Below, in pieces: positions 10,151-17,487 of a stretch of DNA of 51,949 bases; within the stretch, counting starts at the first letter, position 1, and each line of letters opens with the position of its first letter. Source of the DNA: Candidatus Anaerostipes avistercoris (lineage in GTDB: Bacteria; Bacillota; Clostridia; Lachnospirales; Lachnospiraceae); contig DWWD01000038.1 in NCBI GenBank assembly GCA_019119895.1, positions 1-51,949 of the forward strand, given 5' to 3'. The notes beneath the pieces were generated by a model. The model saw only the letters and a program-made list of their open reading frames with translations. It was not told where the DNA came from and did no database searches. Position numbers and translations under genes: made by a program.

Positions 10151-10179
10151 ATTCTATGCCTCCTTTTTTAATTTGTCAA
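10151..10179 (-). promoter_or_regulatory. Promoter of the ATP synthase operon
   Basis: Consensus TTGACA (10174-10179), a 17-nt spacer, and TAGAAT (10151-10156) on the minus strand. Transcription should begin near 10144, giving a leader of about 110 nt before atpB. Confidence 0.85.
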
Positions 10180-10260
10180 TCCTTTTTTTCGTTAAAATTC
10201 TGTATAATTTCTTATCAAACCTGCACAAAATATCCGGTAAAATTTTAGTAAAACCAAACA

Positions 10261-10286
10261 AAAGAAAAAGGAGCCGAAGCTCCTTT
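10261..10286 (-). terminator. Terminator after the phosphatase-like/RpiB fusion gene
   Basis: On the minus strand AAAGGAGC and GCTCCTTT enclose a TTCG tetraloop and are followed by TTCTTTTG. It directly follows the stop codon at 10290 and separates this unit from the ATP synthase promoter. Confidence 0.9.
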
Positions 10287-10289
10287 CTG

Positions 10290-11171
10290 CTAATCCTCGA
10301 TCATATTGATCCTTCGTATATGCCTTTCGTCATTGGAAAATTTCGTCTCCAGGAATGTATCAACAATATCCAGAGCAAGTCCTTCTCCTGTCACTCTCGC
10401 GCCCATGGCCAGAATATTGGCGTCATTATGCTCTCTGGTTGCTCTTGCGCTGAAAGTATCTCCGCATAAGGCTGCGCGGATTCCAGGAATCTTATTGGCT
10501 GTAATGGATATACCGATTCCAGTTCCACAGATCAGAATCCCCTGTTTTATCTCGCCTTTCCTGATTCCCTGGGCAACGGCCTTCGCGTAAATGGGATAAT
10601 CGCAGGATTCTTCTGAATAACATCCGTAATCTTTCACTGCGTAGCCCTTTTCTTCCAGATGCTTTATGACCGCCTTTTTCAAAGCGAATCCGCCATGATC
10701 ACTTCCAATACCTATCATTTCGTCTCCTCCTAATCTTTCTTTCCATATTTTTTGTATCAAACGGGTAATCTGAATGAAGCAGCGCTCATAATCTTCGTCT
10801 TCCATGCCATAGGGATCGATGACTGCGCCTGCAACTCTGGCATACTCGTTGATTGTCGCTACCTCTTTATATCCGTGATATTCCTCCAGGACTTTGTCTT
10901 TCTGTTCTTCCGTCATCGTAAGAATCAGATCGCTGGTCTCGACCTCCTCCTGCAGCAGCTGACGTGACTGGAAATCCAAAATTTCAATTCCGCTGTTTCT
11001 TACCATGTCTGCTGCTTTCGGATGGACCGGCTCCGGAAAAAGAACGACCAGTCCTCTGGAAATGACTTCAACATCTTCCTGGTGCGCCTCTTTCAGATAT
11101 TGTCGAAGTACCGATTCCGCAATAAAACTGCGGCAGGTATTATTGGTACTTACCATTATAATTTTCTTCAA
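10290..11171 (-). CDS. rpiB: LMW-phosphatase-like domain (catalytic Cys replaced by Ser) fused to ribose-5-phosphate isomerase B
   Basis: 293 residues in two domains. Residues 1 to about 145 resemble low-molecular-weight protein phosphatases such as B. subtilis YwlE; the P-loop reads VSTNNTCRS, so the nucleophilic Cys is Ser (codon AGT), while the Thr, the Arg and the general-acid segment DPYG remain. Residues about 150-293 are a complete RpiB (GIGSDHGGFALK, ICGTGIGISITANK, DANILAMGARV), which interconverts ribose-5-P and ribulose-5-P. The start is TTG at 11171 with GGAG upstream. The gene follows tsaC by 13 nt, mirroring ywlC-ywlE-ywlF in Bacillus, so the fusion joins old neighbours. RpiB activity is likely; phosphatase activity is doubtful. 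Confidence 0.9.
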   Translation of the reverse strand: MKKIIMVSTNNTCRSFIAESVLRQYLKEAHQEDVEVISRGLVVLFPEPVHPKAADMVRNSGIEILDFQSRQLLQEEVETSDLILTMTEEQKDKVLEEYHGYKEVATINEYARVAGAVIDPYGMEDEDYERCFIQITRLIQKIWKERLGGDEMIGIGSDHGGFALKKAVIKHLEEKGYAVKDYGCYSEESCDYPIYAKAVAQGIRKGEIKQGILICGTGIGISITANKIPGIRAALCGDTFSARATREHNDANILAMGARVTGEGLALDIVDTFLETKFSNDERHIRRINMIED

Positions 11172-11184
11172 GATATTCTCCTTT

Positions 11185-12237
11185 TTAAACTCGAATAATT
11201 TCGTGGCCCGCTGCCTTCACCAAACGATTCATAACCGCCTCTTCCAGCGGTTCCCCTTCAAATCCCTCGGAATAAATGATCTCGACGCCTCTGCCGTCAA
11301 ATCCACGCAGGACATCATACAGATTTGCCATCACCGTCTCCATGTTCTTTCTCGTTCCCACGGATACGACCTCATCTGCCTGATAATACGCTTCTGACTC
11401 ATCCGTTGCCATGACTCCGGTCCTCTGTCCCCGGCTTCGAGCCTCGCTGACCAGTTCATTGATCTTCTCCGTCACTTTTTCCCGGCTGCTTCCAAGAACC
11501 AGGATCATTCTGGCTTTCGGCGCATAATGCTTATATTTCATACCCGGTGCTTTGGGCACTCCTCCGTCGGTCTCTTTCATTGATGTATTCATCTCTGACG
11601 GACATCCGATCACATCTTCCAATGCCTTTTTCGTAATCCTTCCCGGACGAAGAATCACCGGAGGCTCCACCGTAAAATCAATGATCGTGGATTCCACCCC
11701 GACTTTCACGGCTCCCCCGTCCAGAATCATCGGAATCTTGCCATTCAGATCCTCCCAGACATGTTCCGCTTTTGTCGGACTCGGCCTTCCTGAAGTATTG
11801 GCGCTTGGAGCTGCGATCGGAACTCCGGATCTTCGGATCAGTTCTCTCGCAGTCTCATCAGAAGGCATGCGGACGGCCACCGTATCCAGGCCTCCTGTCA
11901 CGCATCCCGGCACTTTGTCGGACTTTTTCAGAATTACCGTCATCGGGCCGGGCCAAAAATGCTCCATGGCTTTCTTCGCGCTTTCCGGCACTTCTTTCGC
12001 CAGTTCACCGATCATTTCCATATCACAGATATGAAGAATCAGCGGATTATCGGACGGTCTGCCTTTGGCCTCATATATTTTCCGGACGGCGTCTTGCTTC
12101 CATCCATTTCCTCCCAGTCCGTAAACAGTCTCTGTCGGAAACGCTACCACCTCTCCCCGTCGGATCAGCTGCGCTGCTTCTTCTATCTCTTCCTGAGATT
12201 CTTCAATTTGATGAATTTTTACTAATTTTGTCTCCAT
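11185..12237 (-). CDS. tsaC: L-threonylcarbamoyladenylate synthase (Sua5/TsaC)
   Basis: 350 residues, the long Sua5 form. The YrdC domain occupies the first 200 residues with GEVVAFPTETVYGLGG near 30-45, KGRPSDNPLILHI near 59-71 and SANTSGRPSPT near 145-155. A C-terminal Sua5 domain of about 120 residues follows (APGMKYKHYAPKA near 231). It makes threonylcarbamoyl-AMP from Thr, bicarbonate and ATP for t6A37 in tRNAs. AGGAG precedes the ATG. It is transcribed with the downstream RpiB fusion. Confidence 0.96.
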   Translation of the reverse strand: METKLVKIHQIEESQEEIEEAAQLIRRGEVVAFPTETVYGLGGNGWKQDAVRKIYEAKGRPSDNPLILHICDMEMIGELAKEVPESAKKAMEHFWPGPMTVILKKSDKVPGCVTGGLDTVAVRMPSDETARELIRRSGVPIAAPSANTSGRPSPTKAEHVWEDLNGKIPMILDGGAVKVGVESTIIDFTVEPPVILRPGRITKKALEDVIGCPSEMNTSMKETDGGVPKAPGMKYKHYAPKARMILVLGSSREKVTEKINELVSEARSRGQRTGVMATDESEAYYQADEVVSVGTRKNMETVMANLYDVLRGFDGRGVEIIYSEGFEGEPLEEAVMNRLVKAAGHEIIRV

Positions 12238-12261
12238 ATTCTCTCCTAAACATACAGTATC

Positions 12262-12270
12262 AGTATACCA
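12262..12270 (-). promoter_or_regulatory. Extended -10 promoter candidate for tsaC
   Basis: TGGTATACT on the minus strand fits an extended -10 (TGnTATACT) about 25 nt ahead of the tsaC start codon. No good -35 element is seen. Confidence 0.4.
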
Positions 12271-12350
12271 TTAATTATTTCAAAAAGAAAGACGTATTAT
12301 GATGCAGGCTTTCTGAATATATTAATAGAAAAAGATGAGGCTTTATCATC

Positions 12351-13040
12351 ATGAGAAAAGAGAAAAAAATGTTTTTGTTCGGCTGTCTGATCACACTGCT
12401 GCTGATTTCCTTTTCTTCTGTTACTTTTCCGATCTTCGTCAGCCAGACACTGAAAAAACAGCATGCGGTTCTGATCGATCCGGGACACGGCGGAGCAGAT
12501 CCCGGTAAAGTAGGCAGCGGCAGTGTACTGGAAAAAGACATTAACCTGTCTCTCTCTCTTCAGCTGAAAAAAATATTGGAAAAAGAAAATTTTAAAGTAT
12601 ATCTGACCCGGGATGGGGATTATAATCTTGCAGCATCTTCCTCCGGTGCGCAGGTCTCTGATCTGAAGAACAGAAAACAGCAGATTTTTGACCTGGAGCC
12701 TGCCGCCGTCATCAGCATCCATCAGAACAGCTATCCCAGTGCCGAAGTAAACGGCGCCCAGGTCTTTTACTACCAGGGAGCTTCCGAAAGCAAACTGCTT
12801 GCCGACTCCATTCAGTCCGCTCTCATTTCCGGTCTGGATCCTTCCAATCACCGGCAGGCGAAATCCAACGCAGATTACTATCTGCTCCGTGATAACCCTT
12901 ATCCGACGGTAATCGTCGAATGCGGCTTTCTCTCCAACGAAGAAGAAAAAACAAAACTGCAGACAGCTTCCTATCAGAAAAAGGCCGCAAAATGTATCTG
13001 CCGGGGACTGAAAGCCTATTTAAAACAGACAAAATCATAA
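12351..13040 (+). CDS. cwlD: N-acetylmuramoyl-L-alanine amidase, CwlD type
   Basis: 229 residues. One N-terminal membrane anchor or signal (FLFGCLITLLLISFSSVTF, about 9-27), then a single Amidase_3 domain. Zinc-site motifs are LIDPGHGGADPG near 41-52 with the metal His, SIHQNS near 121-126 with the second His, and VIVECGFLSN near 182-191 with the catalytic Glu. The segment YYLLRDNPYPTVIVECGFLSN is typical of CwlD, which with PdaA makes muramic-delta-lactam in spore cortex peptidoglycan. This suggests a spore-former. GAGG lies 10 nt before the ATG. It is divergent from tsaC and stands alone. Confidence 0.9.
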   Translation: MRKEKKMFLFGCLITLLLISFSSVTFPIFVSQTLKKQHAVLIDPGHGGADPGKVGSGSVLEKDINLSLSLQLKKILEKENFKVYLTRDGDYNLAASSSGAQVSDLKNRKQQIFDLEPAAVISIHQNSYPSAEVNGAQVFYYQGASESKLLADSIQSALISGLDPSNHRQAKSNADYYLLRDNPYPTVIVECGFLSNEEEKTKLQTASYQKKAAKCICRGLKAYLKQTKS

Positions 13041-13079
13041 CCGAAGCTTCAGAAAATGCAGCACAATCCTTACGGAGCT

Positions 13080-13121
13080 TTCTTTATTTCACAAAAATAT
13101 CGTTTCCTGTGAAATAAAGAA
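13080..13121. repeat. Inverted repeat sharing its stem and loop start with the element at 43999-44035
   Basis: TTCTTTATTTCAC (13080-13092) pairs perfectly with GTGAAATAAAGAA (13109-13121). On the minus strand the element contains TTTATTTCACAGGAAACG (13101-13118), which is nearly identical to 43999-44015. The two copies lie 31 kb apart, which suggests a dispersed structured repeat. It also lies just after cwlD and may contribute to 3'-end formation. Confidence 0.55.
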
Positions 13122-13145
13122 AGCCGGGAAAATAGATTCCCGGCT
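13122..13145 (-). terminator. Terminator of the small hypothetical gene
   Basis: AGCCGGGAA (13122-13130) and TTCCCGGCT (13137-13145) make a strong stem with a 6-nt loop. On the minus strand it is followed by TTCTTTATTT, 15 nt after the stop codon at 13161. Confidence 0.85.
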
Positions 13146-13160
13146 CTCAAGCTCTTTGCG

Positions 13161-13355
13161 TTATTCTCTTATTTTCTGATAATCGACGGCAAAAATCTCC
13201 CCTTTCCTGTTTTCAATAAACTCTTTCATGTAAGAATCATCTTCCTTTAATATGAGATCTACATGTTCCAGATTACGACGGTTGATCGTAACACCATCTA
13301 CTCGGACTGCCAACCCTAGAGACAGATAATAAGATAATTCATCATGATTCGTCAT
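13161..13355 (-). CDS. Small hypothetical protein (64 aa)
   Basis: Product not recognised. It is a soluble, acidic 64-residue protein (starts MTNHDELSYYLSLG) with no signal peptide, membrane segment or Cys motif. I accept it as a gene because GAGGGAG stands just before the ATG, a plausible promoter lies at 13406-13435 and a strong terminator directly follows. It is convergent with cwlD and divergent from mecA. No function is proposed. Confidence 0.7.
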   Translation of the reverse strand: MTNHDELSYYLSLGLAVRVDGVTINRRNLEHVDLILKEDDSYMKEFIENRKGEIFAVDYQKIRE

Positions 13356-13405
13356 AACTCCCTCCCATCTGCTGCTAACGTACGTACATATTCCAGCAAT
13401 TTCGC

Positions 13406-13435
13406 AGTATATTTCTGTATCCTTATATCAAACAA
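13406..13435 (-). promoter_or_regulatory. Promoter candidate of the small hypothetical gene
   Basis: TTGTTT (13430-13435) and TATACT (13406-13411) with an 18-nt spacer on the minus strand, about 50 nt ahead of the ATG at 13355. Confidence 0.45.
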
Positions 13436-13530
13436 TAGAAGATACTGTCGCGACATATTGTAATTATATACATAATTGTAAATTTTTTCAATATTTAATT
13501 TGGAGATTTTTGTAAAATCATGAGAAGTAC

Positions 13531-13559
13531 TTTACACATTTCAAAAGTAATACTATAAT
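13531..13559 (+). promoter_or_regulatory. Promoter of mecA
   Basis: TTTACA (13531-13536), a 17-nt spacer, and TATAAT (13554-13559), about 25 nt ahead of the mecA start codon. Confidence 0.8.
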
Positions 13560-13585
13560 AAACATCAAAGTAAGGAGTGATGATT

Positions 13586-14287
13586 ATGAAAATTGAACGT
13601 ATCAGCGATAATCAAATCCGATGCACTTTAAATAAAGAAGATCTCAAAGGAAAGGAAACTCTGCTGAATGAACTGGCTTTTGGTTCTGACAAGGCAAAAG
13701 GGCTGTTTCGTGAATTGATGAAAAAGGCCTCTGCTGAACTGGGTTTTGAGACCAACGATATTCCTCTGATGGTGGAAGCCATTCCGGTTTCAAAGGAATG
13801 TCTCGTTCTTGTCATCACAAGAGTCGATAATCCGGAAGACTTCAACGACCACTATAAGAAGCTGGCGAAGAACCTGTCTCCGGAACATATTCATCTGTCA
13901 GAAGAAGATGATGTGCTGGACTTCCTTGGAGGCCAGACAGAATCTCCACTGAAGGATTTCGAAGAATCTATGAAATTTGCTTTGGCAGATTCCACAATGA
14001 ACATATACTATTTTAACACTTTAGAGGAGGTCGCTTCAGCTGCCCGGCTGATTCAGCATTATGAGACAAGGAGCAGTCTGTATAAAGATCCTGAGAGCCG
14101 TTATTACTATCTGACGCTCAGCTCCGCTTCAGACGATCCGAATGACTCTGTCATGGATGAGATTCATTCTATTCTGTCCGAATACTGCCGGCGCCTTCCG
14201 AATACTTATGCGACCCAGTCTTTATTTAACGAGCATCTGAAGCCTTTGATTCGTGCAGGGGCTGTGGAAGAGATGAGCAGCTATTAA
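13586..14287 (+). CDS. mecA: Adaptor protein MecA
   Basis: 233 residues from the chosen start. The N-terminal target-binding domain starts MKIERISDNQIRCTL, then comes an acidic linker (SEEDDVLDFLGG) and a C-terminal ClpC-binding domain that ends with a helical segment (SIL-EYCRRL and AVEEMSSY). MecA delivers substrates such as ComK to the ClpC-ClpP protease in Bacillus. Upstream in-frame GTG and ATG codons at 13577 and 13580 overlap the AGGAG at 13573-13577, so the ATG at 13586, 8 nt after it, is the start. Its own promoter and terminator make it monocistronic. Confidence 0.93.
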   Translation: MKIERISDNQIRCTLNKEDLKGKETLLNELAFGSDKAKGLFRELMKKASAELGFETNDIPLMVEAIPVSKECLVLVITRVDNPEDFNDHYKKLAKNLSPEHIHLSEEDDVLDFLGGQTESPLKDFEESMKFALADSTMNIYYFNTLEEVASAARLIQHYETRSSLYKDPESRYYYLTLSSASDDPNDSVMDEIHSILSEYCRRLPNTYATQSLFNEHLKPLIRAGAVEEMSSY

Positions 14288-14295
14288 AGCATAAA

Positions 14296-14342
14296 AACAT
14301 GATTTACCTTCATGGGAATAGTTCCCGCCGGTAAATCATGTT
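14296..14342. terminator. Bidirectional terminator between mecA and the alcohol dehydrogenase
   Basis: AACATGATTTACC (14296-14308) pairs with GGTAAATCATGTT (14330-14342), with an inner GGGAA/TTCCC stem. T-runs flank both sides, so it can serve the convergent mecA and dehydrogenase genes. Confidence 0.9.
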
Positions 14343-14372
14343 TTTTCTTTCTTTGGATTATTTTCCTGTCTG

Positions 14373-15554
14373 TTATCTTGCCGCAGTGTAAATCTGGATC
14401 AGATCCTCAGCTTTCAGTTTCTTGAAGACTCCCAGTTCCACTGTGTCACTGCCGGTTGCCTTCATGGCCATATCCCGAATCTGCTCATCAGTCGGCTCCA
14501 CACCCAGTTCTCTCAGATTTGTCGGCATATGAATTTCCCGGTAGAAATCTTCCACCGCTTCAATGCCCGCCAGAGCCGTTTTCTTTACATCTCCCTGGTC
14601 TATTATGCCCATAACATTTTCTGCGAACTGCGCAAATCGTTCCGGTTTTTCATTCATAACATATCTTGCCCAGCTTCCCCATACAGCGGCAAGCCCTGCG
14701 CCATGAGCCACATCAAACAGACCTCCCAGTTCATGTTCGATCAGATGAGTTGCCCAGTCTCCGCCGTTGGTTCCGCAGCCGGTCAGATCATTGTGGGACA
14801 ATGTGCTGCACCACATGATTTCCGCACGAGCATCGTAATTTTCCGGCTCTTTCAGTAAAATTTTAGCGTTTTCCATGACATTGCGCATCAGAGTTTCCGC
14901 AATACCATCTGTAATCTTCATGGTATCTTCCAAAACAAAATAGCGTTCCATCGTATGCATCATAATATCCGTGCACCCACTCTCCGTCTGATATTCCGGC
15001 AGGGTATATGTGAGTTCCGGGTTCATAACCGCAAATCTGCATCTTGCATAATCAGTATTCAATGCCTTTTTATACCATCCATCCTCATTGGTAATCACAG
15101 AAGAATTGCTCATCTCGCTGCCTGCTGCGGCAATCGTCAGGACAGCTCCCACCGGCATACATCCTTGTGGATTTGCTTTTCCGGTATACAGATCCCACAC
15201 ATCACAGTCCGGATTTGCCATTCCATATCCAATGGCCTTGGCGGAATCAATCACACTCCCGCCGCCAACCGCGAGAATAAAGTCGACTCCTTCTTTCCGG
15301 CACAGCTCAATTCCTTCATATACCTTGGAAAGTCTTGGATTCGGCACTACGCCGCCCAGCATCACATACTCAATATCATAATCTTCCAGCGCTTTACAAA
15401 TGCGGTCTAACAGACCTGATTTCTTCGCACTGCTGCCTCCATAATGAAGAAGCACTTTCCGGCATCCTTCTTCCTTCACAAGGGCTCCCGTTTCTAATTC
15501 CGCGTCTTTTCCAAACACAACTTTTGTCGGCGTGTAGTATTGAAAATTTAACAT
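14373..15554 (-). CDS. Iron-containing alcohol dehydrogenase (BDH/YqhD-like)
   Basis: 393 residues, group III alcohol dehydrogenase that reduces aldehydes with NAD(P)H. The nucleotide domain has LAVGGGSVIDSAKAIGYG near 94-111 and the early LLHYGGSSAKKSG. The metal site is formed by GCTDIMMHTMERY (Asp and His near 194-198), HLIEHELGG and DVAHGAGLAAVWG near 266-290. The sequence most resembles butanol dehydrogenases and YqhD-type enzymes used to dispose of aldehydes or reducing power. It is monocistronic, with a promoter overlain by 20-bp direct repeats (15585-15635), which suggests redox or substrate control. Exact substrate unknown. Confidence 0.92.
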   Translation of the reverse strand: MLNFQYYTPTKVVFGKDAELETGALVKEEGCRKVLLHYGGSSAKKSGLLDRICKALEDYDIEYVMLGGVVPNPRLSKVYEGIELCRKEGVDFILAVGGGSVIDSAKAIGYGMANPDCDVWDLYTGKANPQGCMPVGAVLTIAAAGSEMSNSSVITNEDGWYKKALNTDYARCRFAVMNPELTYTLPEYQTESGCTDIMMHTMERYFVLEDTMKITDGIAETLMRNVMENAKILLKEPENYDARAEIMWCSTLSHNDLTGCGTNGGDWATHLIEHELGGLFDVAHGAGLAAVWGSWARYVMNEKPERFAQFAENVMGIIDQGDVKKTALAGIEAVEDFYREIHMPTNLRELGVEPTDEQIRDMAMKATGSDTVELGVFKKLKAEDLIQIYTAAR

Positions 15555-15584
15555 CGCATAACCTCCTGTCTTCCATCTTTTAAC

Positions 15585-15635
15585 TAACTTTTATCCACAT
15601 AATACAACATTTATGCACAAAATGCAACATTTATG
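15585..15635 (-). repeat. 20-bp tandem direct repeats over the alcohol dehydrogenase promoter
   Basis: CAACATTTATG occurs at 15605-15615 and again at 15625-15635; a third, imperfect unit TAACTTTTATC lies at 15585-15595. The period is exactly 20 bp, and each of the first two complete units continues with CACA(A/T)AAT. The units overlap the -10 and -35 elements, so binding of a regulator to same-face sites would control the promoter. Confidence 0.65.
15599..15627 (-). promoter_or_regulatory. Promoter of the alcohol dehydrogenase gene
   Basis: TTGCAT (15622-15627), a 17-nt spacer, and TATTAT (15599-15604) on the minus strand, within the 20-bp repeat array, about 45 nt before the ATG. Confidence 0.6.
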
Positions 15636-15761
15636 AATGTTTTCCCTTTTTTATTTATACCTTTATAGAATGCCTTATCTCATGCGATCTCCTCTGCAAA
15701 CTTTCCTCTGTATCTGACAAAGGACCATGTTAAATTTACCCCCATACTTGACAAAGAGCCG

Positions 15762-15808
15762 AAAAATCCCGCCGTAATCCCCTGCAGCACAGGTTCATCC
15801 GGCGGGAT
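15762..15808 (-). terminator. Terminator of the dha/PTS operon
   Basis: ATCCCGCCG (15766-15774) pairs with CGGCGGGAT (15800-15808); on the minus strand TTTTC follows. It lies just after the dhaL stop and closes the eight-gene operon. Confidence 0.85.
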
Positions 15809-15817
15809 CCTATTTTT

Positions 15818-16441
15818 TTAAGCTACACTTTTTTCAAATGCTTTCATAATCAGTGCCGCAACGTATGCGCCCGGATCTTCCAGTTCTCTGGACGCTTCTC
15901 CACGGGTTGCCGCTCTTCCATGAACCGCAAGCATCGTTGTCGTCGCCTTAAATCCTTCTTCTGCTGCCTCGGCTGCCTTCCCTGCCATTTCCGTCAGAGA
16001 TTCTCCGGCCTCCAGAGACGCCTGCAGGCTTTCCACCGCCGGATGAATACCGTCCAGGAAGGTCTTGTCGCCCACTTTGGCTCCTCCCAATTTCGCCACT
16101 CCGGCTTCATAGGATGCAAAAATCTGTACGATATCTTTATCTTCCAGAGATTCTTTCCCCTTCAGGTCTTTCCCAGCCTGTTTCAGTCCGGTAGCCATCA
16201 GAGATCCCATCGTAGAAGGAACTTTGTTTGCCATGGCTTTTCCAGCCGCAAACAGGAGCTTTCCGGCATCTGCAATGGTTCCGTCCTCAACTGCTTCATA
16301 GGCTGCTTTAAATCCATCGCTCATCGTCAGACCCAGGTCTCCATCGCCCACGATTCCATCCATGGCAATCAGCTTGTCTTTATTCTCAGCCATAATGTCG
16401 CTGATTTCTTTCAGTAAGTTAATTAAGTAAGATGTCTCCAT
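15818..16441 (-). CDS. dhaL: DhaL-type kinase subunit (nucleotide-binding domain)
   Basis: 207 residues, all-helical DhaL fold, which holds the nucleotide for phosphoryl transfer to a ketose bound on DhaK. The metal-binding Asp cluster is in IVGDGDLGLTMSDGF near 29-43; many DhaL proteins have His where this has Leu (GDGDHG). VPSTMGSLM near 75-83 and HGRAATRGEAS near 176-186 are further family motifs. It is last in the operon, 12 nt after a dhaK gene. No DhaM phosphocarrier gene is in the window, so whether it uses ATP directly or a PTS-phosphorylated ADP is open. Confidence 0.9.
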   Translation of the reverse strand: METSYLINLLKEISDIMAENKDKLIAMDGIVGDGDLGLTMSDGFKAAYEAVEDGTIADAGKLLFAAGKAMANKVPSTMGSLMATGLKQAGKDLKGKESLEDKDIVQIFASYEAGVAKLGGAKVGDKTFLDGIHPAVESLQASLEAGESLTEMAGKAAEAAEEGFKATTTMLAVHGRAATRGEASRELEDPGAYVAALIMKAFEKSVA

Positions 16442-16453
16442 GAATTTATCCTC

Positions 16454-17464
16454 CTAAACCTGTTTAAAGAATGGCGTGTCTACCGGATGATCGATGTATT
16501 CTTTTAATTCTTCATCCAGTTTCAGCAGAGAAATAGAGAATCCGGCCATCTCAATTGCTGTGGCATATTCACCAACATAATATTTATAAACCTTGATTCC
16601 TTTTTCTTCCAGCACCTGATGGATACGGCGTGTTACAATGTACTGCTCATCCAGAGGCGTTGCCCCCAGTCCATTGACAAGGACCGCCACCTCATCGCCT
16701 TCTTTATACGGAAGATCTCCGACGATCTTATCCAGCATTTCATCTACAATCTGATCTGCCGGCTCCAGTTTTCCGCGGCGGATTCCAGGTTCTCCGTGGA
16801 TTCCCATACCGATTTCCATTTCATCGTCTTCAATCTCAAAACTTGGTTTTCCAACTCTCGGAACCGTACATGGAGTTAATGCGACTCCCATGGTGCGGAC
16901 GTTATTGTTTGCTTTTTCCGCAACACGTTTTACTTCTTCCAGAGACAGCATCTTGTCAGCTGCTGCTCCGGCACATTTGTACACGAAAAAAATTCCCGCA
17001 ACGCCGCGGCGTGTGCTCTTTTCTCCCGGTGCGGACGGACCTGCGGAGGCTACATCGTCTGCTCCCAGAACTTCCGCCGTCTCAATGTCGTCTTCCATTT
17101 CCACTTCGTCTGCTGCAGGACGGAATGTAAAGATATCGCCATTGTAATTTCCGTATATGTAAAGAACACCGGCTCCGCTGTCCGCTTCTCTTGTCAGCGC
17201 AATAGCCTGATCCACGCTCGGAGACTGGAATACATCACCGACTGCGCATCCGTCAATCATTCCTTTTCCTACATATCCGAGGAATAATGGAAGATGTCCG
17301 GATCCTCCTCCTGTCACAATTCCGACTTTTCCTTCTTTTTTATGCTTTGTAACGAGAACCTGCAGATCTCCGTCCACACAGGTAAGATCATCTGCATGGG
17401 CGATATAGATTCCTTCCAGCATCTCTTTGATATAATTGTCTGGAGAATTAATAATCTTTTTCAT
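16454..17464 (-). CDS. dhaK: DhaK-type ketose kinase subunit, divergent copy
   Basis: 336 residues. DhaK binds its ketose covalently through a His; here it is in GMGIHGEPGIRRG near 210. The glycine-rich loop reads GGGSGHLPLFLGYVG, while canonical DhaK has GGGSGHEPA, so the conserved Glu is Leu. This hints at a substrate other than dihydroxyacetone. The frame is open to 17527, but the product then overlaps the aldolase gene; GGAGGAG before the ATG at 17464 and the family start MKKIINSP support 17464. It sits between the aldolase and dhaL genes. It probably pairs with the DhaL encoded next. Confidence 0.9.
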   Translation of the reverse strand: MKKIINSPDNYIKEMLEGIYIAHADDLTCVDGDLQVLVTKHKKEGKVGIVTGGGSGHLPLFLGYVGKGMIDGCAVGDVFQSPSVDQAIALTREADSGAGVLYIYGNYNGDIFTFRPAADEVEMEDDIETAEVLGADDVASAGPSAPGEKSTRRGVAGIFFVYKCAGAAADKMLSLEEVKRVAEKANNNVRTMGVALTPCTVPRVGKPSFEIEDDEMEIGMGIHGEPGIRRGKLEPADQIVDEMLDKIVGDLPYKEGDEVAVLVNGLGATPLDEQYIVTRRIHQVLEEKGIKVYKYYVGEYATAIEMAGFSISLLKLDEELKEYIDHPVDTPFFKQV

Positions 17465-17487
17465 TCTATATCTTACTCCTCCTTCTA

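Noticed and set aside
12297-12851. Minus-strand open frame opposite cwlD (184 codons)
   Set aside because: cwlD on the plus strand has clear catalytic motifs, and the opposite frame has none.
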